Shown here in pieces: positions 7,482 through 16,320 of a stretch of 64,000 nt of DNA; position 1 is the stretch's first letter, and each line of letters starts with the position of its first letter. The position numbers and the translations under genes were made by a program. This DNA is from Pleomorphomonas sp. Its GTDB lineage: Bacteria; Pseudomonadota; Alphaproteobacteria; Rhizobiales; Pleomorphomonadaceae. The notes beneath the pieces were generated by a model. It was given only the letters and a program-made list of their open reading frames with translations, searched no databases and had not been told where the DNA came from. The stretch spans positions 62,001 to 126,000 of the forward strand of contig JARKNW010000057.1 in assembly GCA_029976075.1 (NCBI GenBank). The letters run 5' to 3'.

Positions 7482-8183
7482 ATGCTACCGCTCCGCGTGC
7501 GCGACATCGCCAAGACATTCGTCATGCATCTGCGTGGCGGCCTTCGCCTGCCGGTATTTTCCAACGTCTCCTTCGAAGTGGCATCCGGCGAGTGCCTGGT
7601 CCTCGGCGGTCCGTCGGGTGTCGGCAAGAGCTCCATTCTCAAGATGCTCTACGGCAACTATGGCGTCGATGCCGGCGAGATCCTGATTGCTCATGACGGT
7701 CGGTCCGTCGACCTTGCCAAAGCGCGTCCACGTGAGGTTCTTGACGTTCGCCGTCTCACGCTCGGCTATGTAAGCCAGTTTCTGCGGGCCATTCCGCGCG
7801 TTTCAGCGCTGGACGTCGTGGCCGATCCGCTGATTGCTCGCGGTACCGATCGGACGGAGGCGCTGCAGCGCGCCGAGGCGGCGCTCGCCAAGCTCAATCT
7901 GCCACGCGAACTCTGGAGTCTGCCGCCGGCGACTTTTTCCGGGGGCGAGCAACAGCGCGTCAACATCGCTCGGGGCTTCATTTCAGACCATCCCATTTTG
8001 TTGCTCGATGAGCCGACCGCATCGCTGGATGCCGCCAACCGTGCGGTTGTTGTCGGGATGATCGAGGAAAAGAAGGCAACTGGCACGGCGCTGGTCGGCA
8101 TCTTCCATGATGAGGATGTGCGGGATCGCGTGGCCAGCCGTGTCGTCGACGTGTCTCGCCATTCCGTGAGGAGAGCCAGCTGA
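7482..8183 (+). CDS. phnL: C-P lyase ATPase-like subunit PhnL
   Basis: 233 residues, ABC-type fold: Walker [10 protein letters not shown] (about 44-52), signature FSGGEQQRV, Walker B ILLLDEP. PhnL is needed for the PhnGHI(L) step that joins phosphonate to ribose, and forms a dimer with PhnK on the core complex. N-terminal [20 protein letters not shown] is characteristic of PhnL. The stop overlaps the start of the following acyltransferase gene (TGATG). Confidence 0.92.
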   Translation: MLPLRVRDIAKTFVMHLRGGLRLPVFSNVSFEVASGECLVLGGPSGVGKSSILKMLYGNYGVDAGEILIAHDGRSVDLAKARPREVLDVRRLTLGYVSQFLRAIPRVSALDVVADPLIARGTDRTEALQRAEAALAKLNLPRELWSLPPATFSGGEQQRVNIARGFISDHPILLLDEPTASLDAANRAVVVGMIEEKKATGTALVGIFHDEDVRDRVASRVVDVSRHSVRRAS

Positions 8184-8797
8184 TGCCCCGCCTTTCAGAA
8201 ACGCCGCTGATTCATTCGACAGCCAGCGTCGAGGCGAGCAAGCTGGGACGCTACACCGAAATCGCCGAAGGCTGTCGCATCAGCGAACTTGAACTCGGCG
8301 ATTACTCCTACATCGAACGCGATGGCATGGTCTGGTGCGCCACGATCGGCAAGTTCGCGAACATCGCCGCCGCCGTTCGCATCAATGCGACGCGCCACCC
8401 GATGGACCGGGCGAGCCTTCATCACTTCACCTACCGGGCTGGCGATTACTGGGATGATGCCGAACACGAGCAGGATTTCTTTGCCTGGCGGCGCGACAAT
8501 CGCATTCACATCGGACACGACGTCTGGATCGGTCACGGGGCGACCCTCCTGCCAAGTGTTTCCATCGGCAACGGCGCCGTGGTCGGCGCGGGTGCCGTGG
8601 TGAGCCGCGATGTACCTGCCTACACCATCGTAGCGGGTGTGCCGGCGCGTCCCCTCAGACGACGGTTTCCCGAGCATGTTGCTGATCGGCTGGAGGCGCT
8701 TGCCTGGTGGGACTGGGAGCACGCACAGATTAGGGATGCGCTCGAAGATTTCAGAAGGCTCGATGTCGAGTCTTTCCTGAGTAAATATGAAAATTAG
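8183..8797 (+). CDS. Phosphonate-operon hexapeptide-repeat acyltransferase
   Basis: 204 residues with the left-handed beta-helix pattern of hexapeptide acyltransferases; the clearest repeats run [20 protein letters not shown] then [19 protein letters not shown] and [12 protein letters not shown] (residues about 112-165). It matches the family repeatedly found inside C-P lyase operons and annotated as a phosphonate-metabolism transferase. Its substrate has not been settled; acetylation of an aminoalkylphosphonate, as done by the unrelated PhnO, is a reasonable guess because no phnO is present here. Start overlaps the phnL stop. A 91-base gap to phnC follows. Confidence 0.85.
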   Translation: MPRLSETPLIHSTASVEASKLGRYTEIAEGCRISELELGDYSYIERDGMVWCATIGKFANIAAAVRINATRHPMDRASLHHFTYRAGDYWDDAEHEQDFFAWRRDNRIHIGHDVWIGHGATLLPSVSIGNGAVVGAGAVVSRDVPAYTIVAGVPARPLRRRFPEHVADRLEALAWWDWEHAQIRDALEDFRRLDVESFLSKYEN

Positions 8798-8814
8798 CCG
8801 GTTTACTTCTCGGT

Positions 8815-8832
8815 TGTACATGAAAGTGACAT
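8815..8832 (-). promoter_or_regulatory. Pho-box-like sequence before phnC, reversed
   Basis: Read on the minus strand: ATGTCAC-TTTC-ATGTACA, two Pho-box heptamers 11 bases apart (second one imperfect). It lies 57 bases upstream of the phnC start but in the opposite orientation to the gene. It could give phnCDE its own phosphate control; function uncertain. Confidence 0.4.
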
Positions 8833-8888
8833 CCGGTCGGCGTAAGTTCAAGTCCATACAAATATAGTCGGGCAGGGCGTCTAGAAGA

Positions 8889-9725
8889 ATGTTCGAAATC
8901 CGTAACCTATCGCGCCACTTCGGGGTCAAAGTTGCCGTTGATGACGTCAGCTTCTCGATCCCGGAAGGCCAAATGGTCGGCGTCATCGGTCGTTCTGGTG
9001 CCGGCAAGTCGACGCTGCTCAGGATGATCAACCGGCTCGCCGATCCCACCTCCGGGTCCATCCGCTATGGTGGTGTGGAAATCGCCTCGCTCAAGGGCGA
9101 GGCTCTGCGTCGATGGCGGCGCGATTGCGCGATGATCTTTCAGCAGTTCAATCTCGTGCCACGTCTTGATGTTCTGACCAACGTCCTGCTTGGTCGCCTC
9201 AATCATCGCTCGACGGCGCTTTCGGTGATGAATCTCTTCAGTCGCGAAGAGCGCATCATGGCCATTGCTGCGCTCGAAAGACTGGGCATCGAGCAGACGG
9301 CGTTGCAAGCCGCCGGTACGCTCAGCGGCGGCCAGCAGCAACGCGTCGCGATCGCCCGCGCCCTCATGCAGGAGCCCCGCGTCATTCTCGCGGACGAGCC
9401 GATTGCCTCGCTCGACCCGTTAAACGCGAAGGTCGTGATGGATGCGCTCGCCGACATCAATCGTCGCGACGGCATAACGGTCATCACCAACCTCCACACT
9501 CTCGATACGGCCCGCAACTACTGCCAGCGTGTGCTCGGGATGGCCGAGGGGAAGGTGGTGTTCGACGGCCCGCCTGCCGAGCTCACGGCGGAGGCGGTTC
9601 GCCGCATCTACGGGGCCGAGGATGATTTCGACGAACGGATGACCTCCACGTCGCTTGCTCCCGAGCGAATGCCGGAGCCGCAGGCCGTTGCAGGCCTCGT
9701 CATGCAGGCCGCTGCCGCCATGTGA
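8889..9725 (+). CDS. phnC: Phosphonate ABC importer ATPase PhnC
   Basis: 278 residues. Walker [10 protein letters not shown] (about 34-42), Q-loop FQQFNLV, signature LSGGQQQRV, Walker B VILADEP and a final acidic/variable tail of about 40 residues. Energises import of phosphonates by PhnD and the two PhnE permeases. PhnC-specific features are [19 protein letters not shown] and HRSTALS-type segments. A separate promoter is possible because of the gap and the Pho-box-like site upstream. Confidence 0.93.
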   Translation: MFEIRNLSRHFGVKVAVDDVSFSIPEGQMVGVIGRSGAGKSTLLRMINRLADPTSGSIRYGGVEIASLKGEALRRWRRDCAMIFQQFNLVPRLDVLTNVLLGRLNHRSTALSVMNLFSREERIMAIAALERLGIEQTALQAAGTLSGGQQQRVAIARALMQEPRVILADEPIASLDPLNAKVVMDALADINRRDGITVITNLHTLDTARNYCQRVLGMAEGKVVFDGPPAELTAEAVRRIYGAEDDFDERMTSTSLAPERMPEPQAVAGLVMQAAAAM

Positions 9726-9871
9726 GGCCGGCCATACTCAACCGACCAGTTTCGAGCGCGCGAGGCCGACATCCGGTTTCGCGGGGTGACCGTGCGCGCT
9801 CGTCTGCCCGCGCCACAAGCGCAGCATGACCATCCGACCGGCGGGGGCCGGCGGAACCAGGAGTGAGACGG

Positions 9872-10777
9872 ATGTTGAAGAAAATTCTTTTTGCCGCTAC
9901 CGCCCTCGTCGCGCTCGCCGGCGCCGCCGCCGCCGAGGAGATCAAGGATTTCCGCGTCGGCATTCTGGGCGGTGAGAACGAGGCTGATCGCCTGCGCAAC
10001 TTCAAGTGCCTGCAGGACAAGCTACCGGCCGCCATCGGTGTCGAGAAGGTGTCACTGTTTCCGGCGGCCGACTACGACGGCGTCATCCAGGGGTTGTTGG
10101 GCGGCACGCTCGATGAGGCCGAGCTTGGTGCCTCCGGCTACGCCAAGATCTTCCTGACCAATCCGGACGTGGTGACCCCGGTGTTGACCACCGTTCAGAC
10201 CGACGGTTCCACCGGCTACTATTCGATCATGGTTGCCCGCAAGGACAGCGGTCTCAAGACCCTCAAGGATCTCAAGGGCAAGAAGCTTGGCTTTGCCGAC
10301 CCCGACTCCACGTCCGGCTACCTCGTTCCCGTAGCGACCTTGCCGGAGTCCATCGGCGCTCCGGTCAAGGAATACTTTGCATCGACCGGCTTCGGCGGCG
10401 GCCACGAAAACCTCGTGCTCGAAGTGCTGAAAGGCACCTTTGATGCCGGCACCACCTGGGGCTCGGGCGTCGGCGCGTTCAAGGACGGCTACACCTCCGG
10501 CAATCTCAGGAAGATGGTCGAGAAGGGCATGCTCAACATGGACGACATCGTCGAGATCTGGAAGTCGCCGCTCATCCCGAACGGTCCGATTGTTGTCCGC
10601 AATGCGCTGCCAAGCGAAGTGAAGACCAAGTTCGTCGCCTTCATGAAAGACCTGCCGAAGACCGACCCCGCCTGCTTCTCGGCGATCGAGGGCGGCGATT
10701 TCAAGGCCTTCTCCGACGTGACACCGGACTTTTACAAGACCATCGTCGCAGCCCGTAAGGCACAGATCGGCGGCTGA
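9872..10777 (+). CDS. phnD: Periplasmic phosphonate-binding protein PhnD
   Basis: 301 residues. The ATG at 9872 is chosen because an AGGAG lies 8 bases upstream; a GTG at 9863 would overlap that site. Signal peptide of about 20 residues (LFAATALVALAGAAAA) then a class-type PhnD fold: FRVGILGGENEADRL, GASGYAKIF, DPDSTSGYLVP (about 138-148) and WKSPLIPNGP. It captures alkyl- and aminoalkylphosphonates and hands them to PhnE. A hairpin follows the stop and probably keeps the phnD message abundant relative to phnE. Confidence 0.94.
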   Translation: MLKKILFAATALVALAGAAAAEEIKDFRVGILGGENEADRLRNFKCLQDKLPAAIGVEKVSLFPAADYDGVIQGLLGGTLDEAELGASGYAKIFLTNPDVVTPVLTTVQTDGSTGYYSIMVARKDSGLKTLKDLKGKKLGFADPDSTSGYLVPVATLPESIGAPVKEYFASTGFGGGHENLVLEVLKGTFDAGTTWGSGVGAFKDGYTSGNLRKMVEKGMLNMDDIVEIWKSPLIPNGPIVVRNALPSEVKTKFVAFMKDLPKTDPACFSAIEGGDFKAFSDVTPDFYKTIVAARKAQIGG

Positions 10778-10798
10778 ACCATTCTCGTTCCCTTTTGG

Positions 10799-10821
10799 AC
10801 CGGCCGGGCTTCTCGGCCGGT
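10799..10821 (+). repeat. Intercistronic hairpin between phnD and phnE1
   Basis: ACCGGCCG-GGCTTCT-CGGCCGGT, an 8-bp perfect stem without a T-tract. Such hairpins after binding-protein genes usually protect the upstream message or attenuate the downstream one. Confidence 0.6.
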
Positions 10822-10843
10822 TCCATTGCCAACCGGGGCAGCC

Positions 10844-11791
10844 ATGCCGACGAGTCTCTCCGACCGCGCCGCTCTCATCGAACGCCATTGGCAAGCCCAG
10901 GCGCGCGTGCGACGCCTCTATACCGTGCTTGGTTTGGGGGGGCTCCTGATCGCCGTGGCGCTGTCTCTGTGGTTCGCCAACGAGGCCAATGCCGGGAAGT
11001 TCTTCGATCGGCTTCCGCACTTCCTAGACTTCACGGCGGATCTTGTGCCGCGCGACTGGCTGGAGGTGGGGCGGGCGATGTTCGACCTGCCATCGCCCTA
11101 TGACGACGGCAGTCTCAAGTACAATTATCCCGAAGGTCGTGCCTACCTGACGTCGGACTTCTATATCCCCGAATATCTCGACCAGATGGCGATAACGCTC
11201 AATATCGCGCTGCTGTCGACAGTCCTCGGCACGCTTGTCGGCGGCGTCCTCTCGTTCTTCGCTGCCCGCAACATGATGCCAAACAAGCTGGTGCGCTGGC
11301 CGGCCCGCCGGTTCATGGAAGTCCTGCGCGCCTTTCCCGACGTGGTCGTCGCAGGCTTCTTCCTGTCCTTTCTGACGGTTGGGCCAATACCAGCGATTGC
11401 CGCGGTTTCGATCCACAGCATAGGCGCTCTCGGGAAACTGTTCTTCGAAGTCGTCGAGAATGCCGACATGAAGCCGGACGAGGGGCTCATGGCTGTCGGT
11501 GGCAACTGGGTCGAGCGCGTTCGCTTTGCCATGCTGCCGCAGGTGCTTCCCAACTTCGCCAGCTATTTCCTTCTGCGTCTCGAAATCAACGTGCGCGCAT
11601 CGACCATCATCGGGGCAGTCGGGGGTGGGGGCATCGGCGAGCTTTTGCGCCTTTCCATCAGCCAGAACCATGGTGCCAAGACCATCGCCATCGTCATTCT
11701 GCTGTTCGGCACCATTGTTGCCGTCGACCAGTTCTCCGCATGGCTGCGCCGCGGTCTGGTTGGCCGAGATGCCTTCATGCAGGCAGCCTGA
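10844..11791 (+). CDS. phnE: Phosphonate ABC importer permease PhnE1
   Basis: 315 residues. One membrane segment near residues 25-44, a periplasmic stretch of about 65 residues, then a BinD-type permease core from about residue 110 with the EAA loop (ENADMKPDEGLMAVGGNWVE, before the last helices). First of two paired PhnE permeases. The ATG at 10844 is preferred over an upstream in-frame TTG. Next gene starts 11 bases after the stop. Confidence 0.9.
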   Translation: MPTSLSDRAALIERHWQAQARVRRLYTVLGLGGLLIAVALSLWFANEANAGKFFDRLPHFLDFTADLVPRDWLEVGRAMFDLPSPYDDGSLKYNYPEGRAYLTSDFYIPEYLDQMAITLNIALLSTVLGTLVGGVLSFFAARNMMPNKLVRWPARRFMEVLRAFPDVVVAGFFLSFLTVGPIPAIAAVSIHSIGALGKLFFEVVENADMKPDEGLMAVGGNWVERVRFAMLPQVLPNFASYFLLRLEINVRASTIIGAVGGGGIGELLRLSISQNHGAKTIAIVILLFGTIVAVDQFSAWLRRGLVGRDAFMQAA

Positions 11792-11802
11792 GGAACTCCA
11801 CG

Positions 11803-13293
11803 ATGCTCGCCCTCACCGCCGATCAATACGCAGCCATAGCTTCACGCCATCCGCAGGTATTGAGCCCGCGTTTCTGGTCGCTTTGGCGCGTGCCGCTGCT
11901 AGGCGTCGCAACAATCGCCTACCTCCTGTTTTGCTGGTGGGTGTTCGGCATCGGGCAAGTCCTCTCGAATACCAACTGGCAAATCGCCGGTTCCTACCTG
12001 GTGCAGTGGGTGACCTACGAGTATCGCCCAACCATCTCGATCGCTCGCGATGGCGCCATGGCGGTGACTTTTCCCCGCTTCGATCCGATCGGTCCCAATC
12101 CAAAGCCGGAATGGATGACCGTCGAGCGAACCACGATGCAGCGGCATGTCGTATCGCCGAAACCGGCTGAAACCAAAACCGGCGGCTTCATGGCCGGGAA
12201 CAGCTTCATGGTGCCTGACGCAACACCCGCAGCCCCGGCCAATGAACCGACTGTCCGTGTCGAGGAGGTCGTGAAGCGTGCCGAGGTAGAGTTCTCAGCC
12301 GGCGCGCGGCTTGTTGTCTCGCCCGACCGGATCGTCGTCGAGAGAAACGGCGAGGCGTTGGTGGTACCACTCGGATCTGGCGACGATGTCAAGGCAACTG
12401 GACCACTGCCATCCTGGGCGGAGCAGAAGCGGGCAGGGGATCGCATCATCGTCGCCTTCGGTCTTTCAGGTTGGGCGCAGATCGACCGGGATGCGGTGGT
12501 CATCCACAGGCGTTTCCCTGGCTGGGTCAACTTCGTTTTCGATACCAACTCGGCATTCTTCGGCAAGTCGGCCGGCGAGGTGATGCATCTGCTTTTTGCG
12601 GGACCGAGGCTGGATCCAACCCGCAGCAATCTTGCGCTTGCAGTCAACGATTTTCTCTACAATCCGTCGTGGCAGCATCTCGACGTCTGGACAAAGCTGC
12701 TCGAGACCGTGGTGATGGCGTTCATCGGCACGCTGTTTGCGGCTTTGGTTGCGTTCCCGCTCAGCTTCGTTGCCGCTCGCAACATCACGCCCAACTGGCT
12801 CGCCAACCAGACGGCCAAGCGCTTCTTCGACTTCCAGCGATCGGTCGACATGCTGATCTGGGCGCTGTTTTTTACCCGTGCCTTCGGGCCTGGCCCCATT
12901 TCCGGCATGGCGGCGATCTTCTTCACCGACACAGGCTCGCTCGGCAAGCTCTTCTCGGAGGCGCTTGAGAACATCGACGGCAAGCCGCGCGACGGGCTGA
13001 CCTCGGTGGGCGCCGCACCGATCGCCGTGCAACGCTTTGGTGTGCTGCCACAGGTTCTGCCCGTCTTCGTCAGTCAGACTCTCTACTTCTGGGAGTCCAA
13101 CACCCGCTCGGCAACCATCATCGGTGCCATGGGAGCTGGTGGCATTGGCCTCAAGCTGTGGGAGGCGATGCGCACCCACACAAACTGGCCCAACATTTTC
13201 TACATGGTGATCCTGATCATCGGCACCGTGTTCATCTTCGACACCATTTCCAATGCGCTACGCAGCCGGCTTACCGGCCGGACCCAGCGCTGA
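11803..13293 (+). CDS. phnE: Phosphonate ABC importer permease PhnE2, with large N-terminal insert
   Basis: 496 residues from the ATG 11 bases after phnE1 (GAGGAA ribosome site). The C-terminal 200 residues are a permease core like PhnE1, with the EAA loop ENIDGKPRDGLTSVGAAPIA. Before this come a single membrane helix (about 30-50) and roughly 240 residues of mostly hydrophilic sequence, much longer than in PhnE1. A longer second PhnE is known in rhizobial operons. The insert presumably lies in the periplasm, perhaps facing PhnD; this is inference. Confidence 0.88.
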   Translation: MLALTADQYAAIASRHPQVLSPRFWSLWRVPLLGVATIAYLLFCWWVFGIGQVLSNTNWQIAGSYLVQWVTYEYRPTISIARDGAMAVTFPRFDPIGPNPKPEWMTVERTTMQRHVVSPKPAETKTGGFMAGNSFMVPDATPAAPANEPTVRVEEVVKRAEVEFSAGARLVVSPDRIVVERNGEALVVPLGSGDDVKATGPLPSWAEQKRAGDRIIVAFGLSGWAQIDRDAVVIHRRFPGWVNFVFDTNSAFFGKSAGEVMHLLFAGPRLDPTRSNLALAVNDFLYNPSWQHLDVWTKLLETVVMAFIGTLFAALVAFPLSFVAARNITPNWLANQTAKRFFDFQRSVDMLIWALFFTRAFGPGPISGMAAIFFTDTGSLGKLFSEALENIDGKPRDGLTSVGAAPIAVQRFGVLPQVLPVFVSQTLYFWESNTRSATIIGAMGAGGIGLKLWEAMRTHTNWPNIFYMVILIIGTVFIFDTISNALRSRLTGRTQR

Positions 13294-13310
13294 TGAAAAG
13301 AAGGTTTACC

Positions 13311-14453
13311 ATGTCCGACATCCGCGATTTCGAGATTTGCAATGCCAGCCTCGTGCTCGAGGATCGCGTTGTCACCGGTGGCGTGGTCGTTCGCGACGGC
13401 CGCATCACCGAGGTGACGGAGGGCACATCGCGAAGCGGCTTCGACCTCGAGGGGGACTATCTGATTCCGGGCCTCGTCGAACTGCACACCGACCATCTGG
13501 AAGTGCACTACGCGCCCCGTCCGGGCGTGCGTTGGGACACCATCGCCGCCATCCAGGCGCATGATGGTCAGGTGGCTACTGCGGGCATCACCACTGTGTT
13601 CGACTGCTTGCGGATGGGGGCCGACGACGAGCATTTCCAACCCGGCGAGATGAGGACATTAGCCGACGCGCTGCACGAGGGCCGCGACCAGGGGCGGTTC
13701 CGTGCCGACCATCTCATTCATCTGCGCTGCGAGGTGTCAGCCCCCGACATGCTCTCGGACTACGAGACTTTTCGCGGCGATCCGCTCGTTCACCTCGTGT
13801 CCGTGATGGATCATGCCCCGGGACAGAGGCAGTTCCAGAATCTCGATCAGTACACGCTCTACTACCAGAAGAAACTGGGTCTCTCCGATGAGGCTTTTGC
13901 TGCTTTCGTTGCCGCGCAGCAGGAAGCTTCGGCCCGCCACTCCGGTCCCAACCGGCAGATTGTCGCCGACGATTGCCGAGCGCGCGGCATCGCGCTTGCC
14001 AGTCATGACGATGCGACCATCGATCACGTCGCCGAGTCTGCCGGCCATGGCGTTCGGATCGCGGAGTTCCCGACGACACTCGACGCAGCCCGCGCTTCGC
14101 ACGCTGCGGGCATATCGGTGTTGATGGGGGCACCCAACATCGTGCGCGGCCGATCACACTCCGGCAACATCGCTGCCGGCGACCTCGCTGCGGTCGGGGT
14201 ACTCGACGTGTTGTCTTCCGACTACGTACCGATCAGCCTGATCCATGCTCCCTTCGTTCTTGCCGACCGGGTGGCGGGTGTCGACTTGCCACAGGCGATC
14301 GCCATGGTCACCGCTACACCCGCGCGCAGCGTCGGCCTCATGGATCGCGGCAGGATTGCCGAGGGATTGCGGGCCGACCTGGTGCGCGTTCAAAGGCAGG
14401 AAGGCGTGCCCGTGGTGAGGACCGTCTGGCGCGAAGGACGGCGGGTTGCCTGA
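13311..14453 (+). CDS. phnM: Ribosyl triphosphate phosphonate pyrophosphohydrolase PhnM
   Basis: 380 residues from the ATG at 13311 (AAGAAGG six bases upstream); an ATG at 13293 would add six residues and is less well placed. Amidohydrolase-superfamily enzyme with metal-binding ELHTDHLEVH (about 55-64), SHDDATID and the ending MDRGRIAEGLRADLVRV. PhnM removes pyrophosphate from 5-triphosphoribosyl-1-phosphonate to give the PhnJ substrate. Follows phnE2 within 20 bases. Confidence 0.93.
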   Translation: MSDIRDFEICNASLVLEDRVVTGGVVVRDGRITEVTEGTSRSGFDLEGDYLIPGLVELHTDHLEVHYAPRPGVRWDTIAAIQAHDGQVATAGITTVFDCLRMGADDEHFQPGEMRTLADALHEGRDQGRFRADHLIHLRCEVSAPDMLSDYETFRGDPLVHLVSVMDHAPGQRQFQNLDQYTLYYQKKLGLSDEAFAAFVAAQQEASARHSGPNRQIVADDCRARGIALASHDDATIDHVAESAGHGVRIAEFPTTLDAARASHAAGISVLMGAPNIVRGRSHSGNIAAGDLAAVGVLDVLSSDYVPISLIHAPFVLADRVAGVDLPQAIAMVTATPARSVGLMDRGRIAEGLRADLVRVQRQEGVPVVRTVWREGRRVA

Positions 14454-15031
14454 TGGTCGACATGCATGTCAGAAAGGGCTGCATGATCGTGGTCGTCGGA
14501 CCATCCGGTGCCGGCAAGGATAGCCTTATGGCTTTGGCTGCTAGCCGCCTTGCGGACAGGACCGACATTTCGTTCGTGCAGCGGATGGTCACGCGAGCGG
14601 GCGACGCTGGCGGCGAGGTACATCAGCCCGTCAGTCCGGAAGAGTTCGAAAGCCAAGCGGCTGCCGGCGGTTTTGCGGTCTTCTGGCGGGCTCATGGACA
14701 TGGCTACGGCGTGCCAGCAGCCACTCTTGAAAGCCTGCAATCCGGCCAGCATCTGGTGGTCAACGGAAGCCGAGCCGCTCTCGCCGACTTCGCTGCCGTC
14801 TATCCGTCGCTCGCCGTCATCCACGTCACTGCCGACCGTGATTGTCTCGTTGCAAGGCTCGCAGCTCGCGGCCGCGAGACGCCTGAGGAAATCCGAGACC
14901 GTCTCGACCGACCGGAACCGCCGCTTCCTGTTGGACTAAGAGTTTATGCCGTCGACAACAGCGGCGATCTCGCCGAGGCTGGGCGGCAGTTCGCCGCACT
15001 GGTCGAGACTATCGCCAACCGCAGCTGCTAA
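14453..15031 (+). CDS. phnN: Ribose 1,5-bisphosphokinase PhnN
   Basis: 192 residues, guanylate-kinase-like fold with P-loop GPSGAGKDS (about 15-23) and FVQRMVTR with downstream acidic residues. It phosphorylates ribose 1,5-bisphosphate to PRPP, the last step that returns the ribose unit to nucleotide metabolism. Start overlaps the phnM stop (TGATG); other in-frame ATG codons at 14462 and 14483 are possible. Confidence 0.92.
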   Translation: MVDMHVRKGCMIVVVGPSGAGKDSLMALAASRLADRTDISFVQRMVTRAGDAGGEVHQPVSPEEFESQAAAGGFAVFWRAHGHGYGVPAATLESLQSGQHLVVNGSRAALADFAAVYPSLAVIHVTADRDCLVARLAARGRETPEEIRDRLDRPEPPLPVGLRVYAVDNSGDLAEAGRQFAALVETIANRSC

Positions 15032-15041
15032 AGGGACGATC

Positions 15042-15731
15042 ATGCCGCACCGCGCCCGCTACGCGCTCTACTATGCCCCGCCGATGGATCACCCGCTGAC
15101 GAGGACTGCCGTGCGCTGGCTCGGTCGCGATGCCTTCGGGGGCAGGGTGCCATCACGGACACTGCCGCCAGCGTGGGAGCCGTTGGTCACCGACCCTCGC
15201 CGATATGGCTTCCATGCCACGCTGAAGCCGCCAATGCGACTGAAGCCCGAGTTCCATTCTTGGGACCTGCAGGCTGCCACCGGCGATTTTGCCCTAAAGC
15301 ATACACCGCTTGATATCGGTCGCCTCAAGGTCGCGCGTATCGGCAGCTTCTTCGCTTTGGTTCCCGAGGTCGCACCAGCCGCACTGCGGGCGCTGGCGGA
15401 CGCGGTGGTATCCGAGTTCGATCGTTTCCGGGCTCCCATGCCACCCGAAGAACTTGCGCGTCGCCATGGTCCCAACCTCACATTGACCGAGGTGGAGAAC
15501 CTCAAGACCTGGGGCTATCCCTATGTCTTTGAAAGCTTTCGCTTCCATATGTCGCTGACGGGCCCGGTTCCGGAAGAGCTGCGCGACGGCGTCGGCAACC
15601 ATCTTGCAGAGTTGTTCGCCGACAGCCTGCGTGAGCCAGTCGTCATCGATGCGCTGACCATATTTATGGAAGAAATGCCTGGAGCGGAGTTCGTTGTCCT
15701 GTCGCGTGCCGATTTCAGCAGCCAAGGTTGA
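15042..15731 (+). CDS. DUF1045 phosphonate-operon protein, 2H-phosphoesterase-like
   Basis: 229 residues, starting 10 bases after phnN (AAGGGA ribosome site). Two His-x-Thr/Ser motifs are clear: FHATLKPP (about residues 58-65) and FHMSLTG (about 168-174). This is the layout of the 2H phosphoesterase superfamily, whose members open cyclic phosphodiesters. The family is known from phn operons but I know of no settled function. The operon lacks PhnP, the enzyme that opens ribosyl 1,2-cyclic phosphate, so this protein is a good candidate for that step. The function is inferred. Confidence 0.85.
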   Translation: MPHRARYALYYAPPMDHPLTRTAVRWLGRDAFGGRVPSRTLPPAWEPLVTDPRRYGFHATLKPPMRLKPEFHSWDLQAATGDFALKHTPLDIGRLKVARIGSFFALVPEVAPAALRALADAVVSEFDRFRAPMPPEELARRHGPNLTLTEVENLKTWGYPYVFESFRFHMSLTGPVPEELRDGVGNHLAELFADSLREPVVIDALTIFMEEMPGAEFVVLSRADFSSQG

Positions 15732-15918
15732 TCGTCGATTTCTCAAGATCTCTCGGATGGCCATATCTTGGGTGGCATCGATTCCCGGCCAATGTCATGA
15801 TCTGGTGTGTTGAGGTCGGCGGGTGTTTCGGACGCCGGTGATCGAACTCCTGATCTGCAGACTATGAGAGCTCCGTCGAGCCGGAGTGATCGCATCAGAC
15901 CGGCTCGAAGGTAGGATC

Positions 15919-16278
15919 ATGACACCGTTTCCTCTCATTGTGGCAAGGGTATACGTCTCGCCGGACTCGTTGATCGGGACGCGCCTGCTGGTCGACAGGC
16001 TGTGGCCCAGAGGAATATCGAAGGAGCGCCTTCGGCCCGACGACTGGCCCAAGGACGTGACGCCCAGCACCGCTTTGCGCAAGTGGTTCCATTCCGGTTC
16101 TGGCGACTGGGCGGAATTTCGCGAGCGGTATGAAGCCGAGCTTGCCAGCAATCCGACCGCAGTTGAACATTGTGTCGGCTGGTGCCGCAAGGGACCGGTT
16201 ACTTTGTTGACGGCAGCACAGGATCCCGAACGCAGCCACGCCGCTGTCCTCCGTGATTGGCTAGAGGCACGGCTCTGA
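15919..16278 (+). CDS. DUF488 family protein
   Basis: 119 residues from the ATG at 15919. The segments RLLVDRLWPRGISKE (about 20-34), WFHSG and the end PVTLLTAAQDPERSHAAVL are typical of DUF488. The biochemical role is not established; in databases it is often mislabelled uroporphyrin-III methyltransferase. Stands alone, converging on the ATPase gene of the xyloside importer with about 40 bases between. Confidence 0.85.
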   Translation: MTPFPLIVARVYVSPDSLIGTRLLVDRLWPRGISKERLRPDDWPKDVTPSTALRKWFHSGSGDWAEFRERYEAELASNPTAVEHCVGWCRKGPVTLLTAAQDPERSHAAVLRDWLEARL

Positions 16279-16320
16279 TCGTCAACTCCCACACAAGCTT
16301 CGCATCCAACGTTGTATGGG

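Noticed and set aside
15837..15872. A tRNA-like stretch on the minus strand (AGGAGTTCGATCACC preceded by CTCATAGTCTGCAGATC).
   Set aside because: It looks like a T-loop and anticodon-arm side of a tRNA, but the T-stem does not pair and no acceptor stem is found at the expected distance. It might be an old tRNA remnant; not strong enough to call.
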